Source of the DNA: Sabellastarte sp. h YS-2021
Taxonomy: Eukaryota > Annelida > Polychaeta > Sabellida > Sabellidae
NCBI GenBank assembly: GCA_964017235.1
Contig: OZ024940.1
Span: 2,294,001 to 2,358,000 of the forward strand
DNA length: 64,000 bases
Direction: 5' to 3'
Every line of letters starts with the position of its first letter. Position 1 is the first letter of the stretch. The position numbers and the translations under genes were made by a program. Positions 44,063 to 53,933 of the stretch are shown in pieces. A model generated the notes under the pieces. It searched no databases. It was not told where the DNA came from and worked only from the letters and a program-made list of their open reading frames with translations.

Positions 44063-44190
44063 TTCTCCATAAGCTTAATTTTTGTTCGTGGGAAACGTCG
44101 GAGACCGACCCCTTTGATGACGTTTAACTGGCCACTCCGAGCAGCAAGAATGAGGACAGGTTCAAACAGAATTACACTCAACACAGATGG
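44063..44190 (-). CDS. Ankyrin-repeat exon, apparently intact
   Basis: The minus-strand frame reads …VILFEPVLILAARSGQL, then NVIKGVGLRRFPRTKIKLME, and is followed at 44,062-44,057 by the donor GTGAGT. LILAARSGQLNVIKGV matches the ankyrin consensus for helix 1, turn and helix 2 (xLxxAAxxGxxxVVKxL). Ankyrin repeats mediate protein-protein contacts; no other domain that would define the protein's role is visible. The acceptor is not certain, so the right edge is approximate. It lies 60 bp from another ankyrin-like module, and the likely first exon is 6 kb upstream on the same strand. This is the best evidence that an expressed gene once existed, or still exists, here. Confidence 0.6.
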
Positions 44191-44239
44191 GACAGGGTCA
44201 GGTCAGGTCTGAAGAGACAGAAGGGTGGCATGGTGTGGG

Positions 44240-44335
44240 CCTCTTCTTCGCATTGTCTTTGTTCAGTTCTGCCTTAGAGAGTCTTTGGGAGATTAAGCTC
44301 TGCAAAAGTCCACATTAAATTACTTTTAAATTCTC
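44240..44335 (+). mobile_element. CR1/L2-like LINE 3' tail fragment
   Basis: GCCTTAGAGAGTC…GGGAGATTAAGCTCTGCAAAAGTCCACATTA parallels the end of the LINE tail at 36,500-36,565. Confidence 0.55.
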
Positions 44336-44525
44336 TAGCCCCCGCCACCCACCCAGTACTGAGTTGCGTTTTGTGCTGTATAGCAATTTATTTGTTGATA
44401 AACATGAATTTGCAAAGTTACCTAAACTTTCCTTTATATTTTTTATTCCTGTCAAGTAAGTTTTTTGTGTCCAGTCACCTGTTCTTTTTTTTGTATTTTG
44501 ATGTTAATAAATCTAATTTACTTAC

Positions 44526-44560
44526 CCGGTCACTCAAAAACGCAGTTCTTCCTACATTAT
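44526..44560 (-). pseudogene. Ankyrin-like module with splice donor
   Basis: Minus strand reads NVGRTAFLSDR then GTAAGT, matching the GxTALxxA start of an ankyrin repeat. Too short to be a whole repeat. Confidence 0.45.
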
Positions 44561-45100
44561 CCTTGTGCGCCGAGGTTTGAATCTGCTCTTTGCTCTGCCT
44601 CAGATCTGTCTTGGTGTCATGCTGTGTCTATTTATAATGAGAGACTTATAATTTTGAAATCGCATAGAATTTAATTTTTGCTGCGAGATAAGTTTTGACT
44701 TTGAATTTGCTTAGACATAAATAACTGTGTAAATGTCTTAGTGGCTCACTTTGGAAATCCAATGCTTCCAGTAATATTCTTTATGAGCCACAATTTGAAC
44801 CCCTCTTGAGGTGCCTCCGATTCAAGTTTTGTTTCGTACTGCATCAATTTATTGGTGGAGGAACTTAAATTTTGAACTGGCATAAAGCCTTCGGTGCCAG
44901 AGAAGTTTTAAAGTGCAATCTCCCTTTAATTTGCTTTAATGTTGAAAGGAATTCTGCATGCCCATTATTATTCACCTGGATAATCAATCATCTGGCCAGT
45001 CAAAAAGACCCGCTGTGCGTTTGTACATAATAAAACGGCTACAAATTTGTGTACTCAACCACTCCCACAGAAATCTGGCATGACTACATAATCAAATGAA
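44561..45100. other. Intergenic or intronic, no feature recognised
   Basis: Sequence between ankyrin-like modules. It may be intron on the minus strand. No transposon ends seen. Confidence 0.4.
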
Positions 45101-45104
45101 TGTA

Positions 45105-45500
45105 CTTGTACTTACCAGGACATTTATAGAATGGGGTATGTCCTTTAGAATTCGGACGGATGGTCTGTACATAATCAAACGGATGTACACCTACCTGCCG
45201 GAACATTTGTAAAATGCTATATATCCTTTTTGCATTCGGAGAGATGGTCTGTACATAATCAAATGGATGTACACCTACCTGTCAGAACATCTGTACAATG
45301 CTGTAGATCCTTTAGAATTTGGACAGTTGGTCTGAACATAATCGAACGGATGTACACCTACCTGCCAGAACATCTGTAAACTGCTGTAGATCCTTTTGAA
45401 TATTCGGACAGATGGTCTGAACATAATCAAATCAAACGGATGTACACCTACCTGCCAGAACATCTGTGCTATAGATTCTATAGAATTCGGACGGATGGTG
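45105..45500 (-). repeat. ~84-bp tandem repeat of an ankyrin-like micro-exon
   Basis: Five copies spaced 83-90 bp (GGATGTACACCTACCTG at 45,181, 45,265, 45,348 and 45,438, plus a diverged first copy). On the minus strand they read KGHTPFYKCPG, KGYIAFYKCSG, KGSTALYRCSD and KGSTAVYRCSG, most followed by G/GTAGGT or GTAAGT donors. The residue pattern fits the start of an ankyrin repeat. Exon and flanking intron have been duplicated together. Confidence 0.6.
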
Positions 45501-45550
45501 CCTGACCTACCTCACCATTTAAGAAAGAATGCCATGTCAGTTTTATTCAA

Positions 45551-45662
45551 GAGGACCTAGTGGGTAAGCAAGTTTCTGACATCTGATCACAGGCTGTCCC
45601 ACCGTGTTTGGGTTTGGACCCACCCTTAAGTGGCAATTGACCCTGGCTGTTGAACAGGAGCT
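45551..45662 (+). mobile_element. SINE C, diverged (duplication copy 1)
   Basis: GAGGACCTAGTGGGTAAGCA head, GGTTTGGACCCACCC in place of the B box, tail start GACCCTGGCTGTTGAACAGG. Confidence 0.72.
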
Positions 45663-46279
45663 TATCTTTGCCTGTTCTGTTGACACGTACTTCACCTGGC
45701 CATTGAGAAAAATACTCCGTTTCTAGTATTGTTCCTATGGTAAAGCAAGTTTAAGATTTGGGTGGATGGAAATCTTGGGGGTCGTACTACACCACACAAA
45801 TTAATAACTACATCCACCAGGAAGTATGCACACAAAAGGGCGTATAGAACACATGACTAGATTTACCGGTTAAAAACAAAAAACATGGTGATGTTTGTAT
45901 CAAATCTACACAAAAAATGTGAATGACAAAGTAAGATCATAATAAATGACCAGAATACAACATGACAAGACAACAAAGCCTGTTATCGAGAGAAGAAATG
46001 CAGTGAAACAGATGCCAGGCATAAGCAGGTGAAGCAAGATGCCCTCGGAGAGAGGAAAGAGCTTGACGCATTGTGATTTGTCTCGAGAATATTATTGTTT
46101 TGTAAATATTTCTAAATAAAAATACAGTTACCTTGTCTATGTAAGAAACCTATTGCTTTCAAACCTTGGCATATCTTTGCAGCAGTTATATCCCTTGAGG
46201 AAAGCAGTTGTTTAAAACCAACAACAAATCAATCTACTTGGTTTGATTTTTGCATTGAACAGCTGATGTTGGTTTCAGG

Positions 46280-47260
46280 GAGCAGCCAAATAATACCATC
46301 TGACCGTGTATATTGAAACGAATGCACATTTACCTTACTTATGCAGCAGCCAAATAATCCTGTCTGACCGGGTATATTGAAACGAATGCACGTTTACTTG
46401 ACTCGTGCGGCAGCCAAGTAATAGTGTCTTACCGTGTATATTGAAATGAATGCAATGTGACTGACTTTTTGCAGCAGCCAAACTCATGCCGATTGCCCAC
46501 AGTTATTGAAGTGGACGCATACCAGACTTTTAAGATACATTTAACCAACTTACCCAGCCATGAATTAAACAGCTCTGTTGCTGACTGCAGGAACAGCCGA
46601 ATAATGCTGTCTGACTGTGTATATTGAAATGAATACACGTTTACTTGACTTGTGCGGCAGCCAAGTAATAATGTCTTACCGTGTATATTGAAATGAATGC
46701 ATGTGACTGACTTTGTGCAGCAGCCAAACTCATGCCGATTGCCCACAGTTATTGAAGTGGACAGTTACCAGACTTTTAAGATACATTTAACCAACTTACC
46801 CAGCCATGAATTAAACAGCTCTGTTGCTGACTGCAGGAACAGCCGAATAATGCTGTCTGACTATGATATTGAAATGAATGGCCACTTACCCGACTTATGA
46901 AGCAGCCAAACAATGCTCTCTGACCGTGTATATTGAAATGAATGCACATGTAGCTGAGTTATGAAGTAGCTAAACTAATGCTGATTGTCCACCAATATTG
47001 AAATGGACGCCCCCCGCCCGATTTTCGGGAACATTTAACCTACTTACCCTAGCCCTGCATTAAACAGCTCTGTGTCTGACTTCAGGAGAAGCCGAATGAT
47101 GCTGTCCATGTCTTTCAAAATCAATGCAGACTTTACTCAACTAACACGTCCACCAAATAAGGCATACTGTCCATACAGGTTGAAATAAAGCCACAATTCC
47201 ATGTACTTTCCCGACCAATCAGGCTGCATAAATTGATGCTGTTTGCCAAGATGCAATGAA
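46280..47260 (-). repeat. 60-70-bp ankyrin-like module array, copy 1
   Basis: On the minus strand, modules alternate between helix-1 types (GKTLLLGCRTSQ, GQTGLFGCCISK, YGQYALFGGRVS) and helix-2 types (DSIIRLLLKSDTELFNAGLG ending near 47,050, and DSIIRLFLQSATELFNSWLG). They are separated by CATTTCAATATACA. Many end in G/GTAAGT. The spacers are too short for ordinary introns, so exons and adjoining intron ends have been amplified as a minisatellite. Continuous open frames of about 100 codons result but do not form whole ankyrin repeats. Confidence 0.6.
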
Positions 47261-47382
47261 AATTGAGGCTGGCATTAATAGCAGCCTGGTTTACAGATGC
47301 CCATTGCAGGATGGCATTGATATCTTCTTGTACTATAATTTGAACTTCAGTACTTGATATCTACCCATGTGCCAAATCCAGT

Positions 47383-47503
47383 CGCAGGCTGTCACCTCTG
47401 TGTGTGGGTTCGACTCCCACAAGTGACAAAATGCTGAGAATCTGTCCCAATATATGACCCCGGCTGTTGGACGGGACGTAAAAACCCCCCAACTTTGGAC
47501 TAT
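47383..47503 (+). mobile_element. SINE C, head missing (copy 1)
   Basis: GCAGGCTGTCACCTCTGTG, GGGTTCGACTCCCACAAGTG, TGTCCCAATATATGACCCCG and tail ending CCCCAACTTTGG. Confidence 0.8.
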
Positions 47504-47641
47504 GTCTACCCATGTACACCACATACCAGATTGATCCCAGCAGCAAACGTGGGAAAGGTTAACTGAGATACACTGAGAAGGATTCACAGACTTATCATCT
47601 GGCAACTGATGCCTAGAAATCTACTCCCTAAAGAGAAGACA

Positions 47642-47873
47642 GGGGCCACGGTGGCAGAGTGGTAACACTCTCGCCTCCCACCTCTGAGGCCGGGGTTCGA
47701 TCCCCGTGACGGCCTCAAGTGGGAAAGCTGGTAGTTGCTTGCCGTTGGTCGGCAGTTTACAGTACAGAAGCCTGACGAACTGTATGTACTGGTTTCCTCT
47801 GCCCTTCCAAGTACCCGTCGTGATATGACCTGTACAGCGTTGAAAGCGACGTTAAACCCCCAAATAAATAAAT
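47642..47873 (+). mobile_element. SINE A, full length (copy 1)
   Basis: Complete SINE A; its 3' end is the junction between the two tandem copies. Confidence 0.9.
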
Positions 47874-47876
47874 CAA

Positions 47877-47990
47877 GAGGACCTAGTGGGTAAGCAAGTT
47901 TCTGGTATCTGATCACAGGCTGTCCCACCGTGTTTGGGTTTGGACCCACCCTTAAGTGGCAATTGACCCTGGCTGTTGAACAGGAGCTTA
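47877..47990 (+). mobile_element. SINE C, diverged (duplication copy 2)
   Basis: Copy of the fragment at 45,551 produced by the tandem duplication. Confidence 0.72.
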
Positions 47991-48599
47991 TCTTTGCCTG
48001 TTCTGTTGACACTTATTTCACCTGGCCATTAAGAAAAATACTCCGTTTCTATTATTGTTCCTATGGTATAAAGCAAGCTTAAGATTTGGGTGGATGGAAA
48101 TCTTGGGGGTCGTACTACACCACACAAATTAATAACTACATCCACCAGGAAGTATGCACACAAAAGGGCGTATAGAACACATGACTAGATTTACCGGTTA
48201 AAAACAAAAAACATGGTGATGTTTGTATCAAATCTACACAAAAAATGTGAATGACAAAGTAAGATCATAATAAATGACCAGAATACAACATGACAAGACA
48301 ACAAAGCCTGTTATCGAGAGAAGAAATACAGTGAAACAGATGCCAGGCATAAGCAGGTGAAGCAAGATGCCCTCGGAGAGAGGAAAGAGCTTGACGCATT
48401 GTGATTTGTCTCGTGAATATTATTGTTTTGTAAATATTTCTAAATAAAAATACAGTTACCTTGTCTATGTAAGAAACCTATTGCTTTCAAACCTTGGCAT
48501 ATCTTTGCAGCAGTTATATCCCTTGAGGAAAGCAGTTGTTTAAAACCAACAACAAATCAATCTACTTGGTTTGATTTTTGCATTGAACAGCTGATTTTG

Positions 48600-49640
48600 G
48601 TTTCAGGGAGCAGCCAAATAATACCATCTGACCGTGTATATTGAAACGAATGCACATTTACCTTACTTATGCAGCAGCCAAATAATCCTGTCTGACCGGG
48701 TATATTGAAACGAATGCACGTTTACTTGACTTGTGCAGCAGCCAAGTAATAGTGTCTTACTGTGTATATTGAAATGAATGCATGCGACTGACTTTGTGCA
48801 GCAGCCAAACTCATGCCGATTGCCCACAGTTATTGAAGTGGACGCATACCAGACTTTTAAGATACATTGAACCAACTTACCCAGCCATGAATTAAACAGC
48901 TCTGTTGCTGACTGCAGGAACAGCCGAATAATGATGTCTGTTCGTTTGTATTGAAATGAATGGCCACTTACCCGACTTATGAAGCAGCCAAACAATGCTC
49001 TCTGACCGTGTATATTGAAATGAATACACGTTTACTTGACTTGTGCGGCAGCCAAGTAATCGTGTCTTACCGTGTATATTGAAATGAATGCATGTGACTG
49101 ACTTTGTGCAGCAGCCAAACTCATGCCGATTGCCCACAGTTATTGAAGTGGACACATACCAGACTTTTAAGATACATTTAACCAACTTACCCAGCCATGC
49201 ATTAAACAGCTCTGTTGCTGACTGCAGGAACAGCCGAATAATGCTGTCTGTCCATTTGTATTGAAATGAATGGCCACTTACCCGACTTATGAAGCAGCCA
49301 AACAATGCTCTCTGACCGTGTATATTGAAATGAATGCACATGTAGCTGAGTTATGAAGTAGCTAAACTAATGCTGATTGTCCACCAATACTGAAATGGAC
49401 GCCCCCCGCCCGACTTTCGGGAACATTTAACCTACTTACCCTAGCCCTGCATTAAACAGCTCTGTGTCTGACTTCAGGAGAAGCCGAATGATGCTGTCCA
49501 TGTCTTTCAAAATCAATGCAGTCTTTACTCAACTAACACGTCCACCAAATAAGGCATACTGTCCATACAGGTTGAAATAAAGCCACAATTCCATGTACTT
49601 TCCTGACCAATCAGGCTGCATAAATTGATGCTGTTTGCCA
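48600..49640 (-). repeat. 60-70-bp ankyrin-like module array, copy 2
   Basis: Same modules as copy 1 with about one more repeat. The longest open frame is 149 codons (48,892-49,341), reading GQRALFGCFISR, DSIIRLFLQSATELFNAWLG, GNRHEFGCCTKS and GKTRLLGCRTSQ in succession. Confidence 0.6.
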
Positions 49641-49774
49641 AGATGCAATGAAAATTGAGGCTGGCATTAATAGCAGCCTGGTTTACAGATGCCCATTGCA
49701 GGATGGCATTGATATCTTCTTGTACTATAATTTGAACTTCAATACTTGATATCTACCCGTGTGCCAAATCCAGT

Positions 49775-49895
49775 CGCAGGCTGTCACCTCTGTGTGTGGG
49801 TTCGACTCCCACAAGTGACAAAATGCTGAGAATCTGTCCCAATATATGACCCCGGCTGTTGGACGGGACGTAAAAACCCCCCAACTTTGGACTAT
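49775..49895 (+). mobile_element. SINE C, head missing (copy 2)
   Basis: Duplicate of the 47,383 fragment. Confidence 0.8.
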
Positions 49896-50033
49896 GTCTA
49901 CCCATGTGCACCACATACCAAATTGATCCCAGCAGCAAACGTGGGAAAGGTTAACTGAGATACACTGAGAAGGATTCACAGACTTATCATCTGGCAACTG
50001 ATGCCTAGAAATCTACTCCCTAAAGAGAAGACA

Positions 50034-50264
50034 GGGGCCACGGTGGCAGAGTGGTAACACTCTCGCCTCCCACCTCTGAGGCCGGGGTTCGATCCCCGTG
50101 ACGGCCTCAAGTGGGAAAGCTGGTAGTTGCTTGCCGTTGGTCGGCAGTTTACAGTACAGAAGCCTGACGAACTGTATGTACTGGTTTCCTCTGCCCTTCC
50201 AACTACCCGTCGTGATATGACCTGTACAGTGTTGAAAGCGACGTAAAGCCACAAATAAATAAAT
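50034..50264 (+). mobile_element. SINE A, full length (copy 2)
   Basis: Duplicate of the 47,642 element with a few tail differences. Confidence 0.9.
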
Positions 50265-50320
50265 TCAGCATTCGCTGTGGTCGTTGTAGTGGCCAGACCG
50301 AGTCCCTTGTTTTTACTTAC

Positions 50321-50374
50321 CTGGTCTACCTGAGCTGAACCACCAGAGAGTATCGTCCAGAGTTCACCAGCCAT
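50321..50374 (-). CDS. Candidate first coding exon of an ankyrin-repeat gene
   Basis: The minus strand reads GACCATGG (good start context), then exactly 18 codons, MAGELWTILSGGSAQVDQ, ending in CAG and the consensus donor GTAAGT (50,320-50,315). The peptide resembles the short helix with which many ankyrin proteins begin (…LWxAIxSGxxxxVxxLL). Ankyrin-like modules follow downstream on the same strand. The exon is just outside the tandem duplication, so there is one copy. The upstream promoter is not identified. No single downstream acceptor is certain because the array is repetitive, so gene structure is left open. Confidence 0.45.
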
Positions 50375-50475
50375 GGTCTGTCTTTCTCATTCTCTGCGAA
50401 TCGGACTATATTTTGTGTTGCTTAAGTTCTTTGTGATGAAATCTGAGTAGCACCTAGTTGCATCATTATAACACC

Positions 50476-50813
50476 TGGGTGGGTTTCACGAAGCCTCCTG
50501 GGGGCTCGGTGGTGTAGCAGTTCTCGCTTCCAACCTCTGAGGCCGCCGGTTCGAATCTCGGGCCGGGCGCTTCATGTTGGAAAGTTGGTATACTTATTTT
50601 TAAGGAAGTGACCTTCAAGGAATGTTTAATAACTTTAATGAATGCCCCCCCCCCCCCCCCCCCCCCCCCATAAGTTTCAAGGAATAGGCTTGGTAAGGAG
50701 AGATATATGAGATTTTGTAAAACAGAATTTTAAGGTGGCCTTCCCAAAGGGAAAAAAAATGACCTTCCTTTAGTAAAAGGGTGTCCTTTGCAAAGGAGGC
50801 TTCAACCGGCCCC
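50476..50813. mobile_element. Possible third hairpin MITE
   Basis: CTGGGTGGGTTTCACGAAGC at the left and, inverted, AAGGAGGCTTCAACCGGCCC at the right share GAAGCCTCCT. Internal GACCTTC/GAAGG words are inverted. The ends resemble the two Harbinger-like MITEs but no clean TSD is seen. A SINE B head (50,496-50,585) and a ~24-base C run lie inside. Confidence 0.35.
50500..50588 (+). mobile_element. SINE B head fragment
   Basis: CTCGGTGGTGTAGCAGTTCT, GGCCGCCGGTTCGAATCTCG and GCGCTTCATGTTGGAAAGTT match SINE B; body and tail are missing. Confidence 0.75.
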
Positions 50814-50832
50814 AGTCACTGAAAGAACTTAC

Positions 50833-50960
50833 CTAATGCATCTGAAATCTTTAATTTCAGTCATTTTGTTCCCTTCCACAGGTGATCATAGTCGGGGGTA
50901 TTTCCAGACTTACCCGGACAGTTTAGGCAGCAAAAATCACAACTATCACTCGTATCGTTT
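50833..50960 (-). pseudogene. Two ankyrin-like modules with donors
   Basis: One ends at the GTAAGT donor 50,832-50,828 and reads EIKDFRCIR. The other ends at 50,913-50,909 (DSCDFCCLNCPG, then GTAAG). Both are diverged relatives of modules further right. Confidence 0.35.
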
Positions 50961-51742
50961 TGTTGTACCATTTCTGAATAAAACCAATTCAACATTACGT
51001 AATCCCGTAATTAGCTCTTAATTTGTATGACACCTCCCCAACGATTTGAACAAATATGGTCGCAACCCATGACAGATGCACCTTGTTTTAATGCTGTAGG
51101 GCCCTTGGTTGCATCTCTCAGGAGCCAAATTGCAACTTGCCAAATTGAATTGCAATGTAGTAGCACTTTGACTTTGTAGCCACCTTTTTTTTTTTTTTTT
51201 TTTTTGCAGTTTACTTAGAAATCGAAAAGCTGAGTCAGCATCTAGAACTGAACCTTGCAGTTGGACAGGGCATACAAAAACTTGACCTCTGGCTTTTGAG
51301 CCGCCTGCCTGCTTGACGTCAATGATTTGTTTATTTTACATCTGGTGCTATTTAAAATGTCTCCGAGAAATCTAACTAGCGCCTCCCATTGGGTGTGCAA
51401 ATGATTTTTTTTTTACATGGTAATGCTATTTAAACTTTCTCGCAAAGGCTTCCCCAGTGCCTGACTTCAGGGGTGCCATTGATTTGGTTTTTTTTTTTGT
51501 GAGTGATGCTATTGAAACTCTCTCGCACACAATCTCTCTCACACAAACCCCCCCAAAAAACCTCACTACTGATTGATGTCATGTGTGCAACTGATTGGGT
51601 TTTTGCATCTAATTGTATTTAAAAATCTATGACTAAGGCTTATCAAATGCTTCACTTTGAGTGTTTCATTGATTTGGTGTTTACTTCTGTCTGCTGTTTA
51701 AAACCACTGTTGCTTCATTAAACATGTTCTCGGCAATCACAG
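50961..51742. other. Intergenic, homopolymer patches only
   Basis: Several T runs, and a recurring phrase of the type ATTGATTTGGTTTTTT…GATGCTATT…AAACTCTCTCGCA about every 85-100 bp between 51,320 and 51,690, suggesting a worn tandem repeat. No gene. Confidence 0.4.
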
Positions 51743-51858
51743 TGGCCTGATAATGTCACTCAGTTTACAGTGCAGTATGCACTGGTTTCCTCCACCTGTA
51801 AACTACCCGTCGCAATATGACCCTGGCTGTTGAACGCGACATAAAACAACAAATAATC
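51743..51858 (+). mobile_element. SINE B 3' half
   Basis: CAGTATGCACTGGTTTCCTC, AAACTACCCGTCGCAATATG and GACATAAAACAACAAATA match the body and tail of SINE B. Confidence 0.83.
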
Positions 51859-51860
51859 AA

Positions 51861-52330
51861 ATTAATTAAAATCAATAATTATATTTACAAAACAATATAT
51901 ATAGGACTAATATCAACAAAAATACAAACATAACAGTTGACTCGACAAAAATAAATCGTAAACAGAAATATAATACAATAGACTTTACTGGGTCAAAAGA
52001 CCCAAAACAGCTGACTGGTTAAGGAAAGTGAAAATAACATAAAAATGAAAAAAAAACAAAAAACATGTATAATACAAATATGATGAGACTAGACAAAATA
52101 AATTTACACATATCACAGACAAAACTAGAAAAACGTTAAAAAACAAAACGTTAAGACAATGCAAGGCAATGAACTTTCTGAAATTTACAAAATAGCCCAC
52201 ATTCTTTTAAGTAAAAGTCTAATGATCATATGTTTTACGGTCAAGTGTAACGATTATATGTTTTTCCTGTAAAGTCTAACAATTATATGTTTTCCTGTTA
52301 AAGTCTAATGATGATATGTTTCACTGTATT
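51861..52330 (-). mobile_element. I-group LINE 3' fragment, minus strand
   Basis: The reverse strand includes the ORF2 C-terminus (TACTTAAAAGAATGTGGGC, like YLKECG in the LINE at 19,754) and a T-rich 3' UTR (CTGTGATATGTGTAAATTTA, GTCTAGTC). The extreme 3' hairpin is missing. Just upstream of the last codons, a ~35-bp piece is tandemly repeated about three times (52,207-52,325). Confidence 0.75.
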
Positions 52331-52385
52331 GGAACCATTGAAAATGTGAGAAAAAGCGCTGGGTTGTATCATTTAAAAATCATTA

Positions 52386-52520
52386 ACAAAAACTTACCTG
52401 CTACCTTAAAAGTCTTTGATTTCACTCAGTCTATTCCTTGCCCTTGGCGTTAAGAGTCTGTAATTTTTTTATTGACTTACCTCACCAATCTAGGCATCAA
52501 GCATCAGATGGGTGTTACCA
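52386..52520 (-). pseudogene. Two ankyrin-like modules with donors
   Basis: At 52,481-52,516 the minus strand reads GNTHLMLDA, stop, IGE, then GTAAGT, an ankyrin helix 1 with one stop. At about 52,391-52,430 an EIKDF-like module also ends in GTAAGT. Confidence 0.45.
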
Positions 52521-52701
52521 AATAGGCGGAGAAGCTTGCCCAAACTTTGAACTGCAGGTATCGTCTTTTTTTTTTGTGTCCATATTCTGCTCTCTTTCAG
52601 AATTTGTTAGTTGCATTCAGTTTTTGGTCGCTGTGTTTTATTTATTTATATTTTCTTTTTTTTTAAAAAACCTGTTTGCTAGAAAGTTTGCCATCAAATC
52701 A

Positions 52702-52803
52702 AAGGCTGTGACCTCTCGTCTATGTGAGTTTTGACTCCCATTAGTGGCAAACGCTGAGAACCTGTTCCAATATGACCCTGGCTGTTGAACAGGACATAGA
52801 GCT
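52702..52803 (+). mobile_element. SINE C, head missing
   Basis: GGCTGTGACCTCTCGTCTATG, GAGTTTTGACTCCCATTAGT, CAATATGACCCTGGCTGTTG. Diverged. Confidence 0.75.
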
Positions 52804-52849
52804 TTTCATGTCTATCGACTCTTTGCAGTTATTGTGAGATCTTGGTGGA

Positions 52850-53319
52850 TCCCCCTGTGGGTTCGGGGAAGTAGAATAGGCCCAACGTGTCCTCCTGCGT
52901 GTCGTAAGAGCCGACTAATTGGAGGAGACACGAATCTTGATTGGATTTTACAGAATAAATTTTTATTATTTTGTTTCTTTTTTTTTTTTTTTTTTTTTGT
53001 TCATTTGTATATTTTACACTTTTTGAGAATTCTATTTATGGTTTGTATTTTATTTTGTTGTATTTGGGTATTTGTTTCTGTATAGTTTGTTGTTGTATGA
53101 TCTAGTCAGTTTGTATGATCTTATCGTGTCATTCGGTTTATGCACAGATTCTGTTTAAAAGATTGTTCAGTGTATGTGTGTTTTAAATCTGTATATCTAG
53201 TCACGTGTTTTTGTATATTTGTTCATGTTGTATATATTGTTTAGTTTAAGTGTTTATTGAGTTTATTGGTGCAGAATAACACTAAGGTGTTCTTGCACCT
53301 TAATTTTAACTAACTTAAC
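52850..53319 (+). mobile_element. Short internally deleted LINE derivative, 470 bp
   Basis: It starts with the same ~75-bp GC-rich head as the LINE at 19,754 (CCCCCTGTGGGTTCGGGG, GAATAGGCCCAACG, GTCGTAAGAGCCGACTAA). It then passes directly to a LINE-type T-rich 3' UTR, the double hairpin (GGTGCA…AACAC-TAAG-GTGTT…TGCACC) and a TAACTTAAC tail. TSDs are AGATCTTGGTGGA (52,837-52,849) and AGATCTTGATGGA (53,320-53,332), one mismatch. No coding sequence remains, so it must have used another element's proteins. Confidence 0.85.
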
Positions 53320-53402
53320 AGATCTTGATGGAAGAAACATGGCTTTAATCCCTTGAAACAGTGGCCTGCCGTCGTTGGCAGCGGCTGTATGCTGAGGGAC
53401 CA

Positions 53403-53455
53403 GTCTCATGACCCTGGTTTGCTGCATGGAACGTGAAACCCCAGCTTTAACGTAT
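53403..53455 (+). mobile_element. SINE C tail fragment
   Basis: CATGACCCTGGTTTGCTGCA…GAACGTGAAACCCCAGCTTT resembles the SINE C tail. Confidence 0.55.
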
Positions 53456-53527
53456 CTAATAACCACTCAGTCAGGATCTGAATTCAAGGGCTGGATGTGT
53501 CTTGTTGCTGATTAACATATTACTTAC

Positions 53528-53640
53528 CGTTTCCTTTTCCAGGGATTTTTGACGGATCAGTGGTTGTGAGTCGTAATCTCTTTGTATGTATTTCTTAAGA
53601 AACCGAGGGGACGTCCTGAGCATGTCTTTTAGCCCATAAT
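53528..53640 (-). other. Candidate exon with donor, family not recognised
   Basis: The minus-strand frame reads DMLRTSPRFLKKYIQRDYDS, then QPLIRQKSLEKET, and ends at the consensus donor GTAAGT (53,527-53,522). Codons are ordinary and there is no stop, but no domain is recognised and the acceptor is unclear. It lies among ankyrin-like modules and may belong to the same gene. Confidence 0.35.
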
Positions 53641-53933
53641 TCAAAGATGATGCCTTTACAATATAGGCCTTTGTTTGGAAGTTGTGTTTAAATATGAACA
53701 ATGGGTATTTTGCCTTTCTTTGTTAGTGTGAGCACTTGGTTATATCAGTCAGCCACAGATCAGTTTTACCTGCCACATCTGACACCTTTTGGCAATGGCA
53801 AAAGCAATTTGCCCTTTTCTTTACCATATCACCAGGTGTCGATAAAAAAATGATTATTAAAATAATAATTATAATAAAGTTAGTGGGCTTGTCATCTTTG
53901 ATCTCTCTCTCTCTTGAAATCTGGGGCGGATTT

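Larger units (their letters stand above)
45551..47873. repeat. 2.33-kb tandem duplication, copy 1
   Basis: The segment from CAAGAGGACCTAGTGGG to the end of a SINE A is repeated head-to-tail immediately to the right. Anchors agree with an offset of 2,328 bp (GTTATATCCC at 46,185 and 48,513), with only occasional mismatches. The internal module array has a different copy number, so the SINEs are offset by 2,392 bp. Confidence 0.93.
47874..50264. repeat. 2.33-kb tandem duplication, copy 2
   Basis: Direct repeat of copy 1. Its right end coincides with the 3' end of a SINE A, after which it runs into unique sequence containing the candidate first exon at 50,321-50,374. Confidence 0.93.

Noticed and set aside
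48892-49341. 149-codon minus ORF as a real gene
   Set aside because: It is a read-through of tandem 60-70-bp modules including former intron ends. It does not form complete ankyrin repeats and differs in length between the two duplicated copies.
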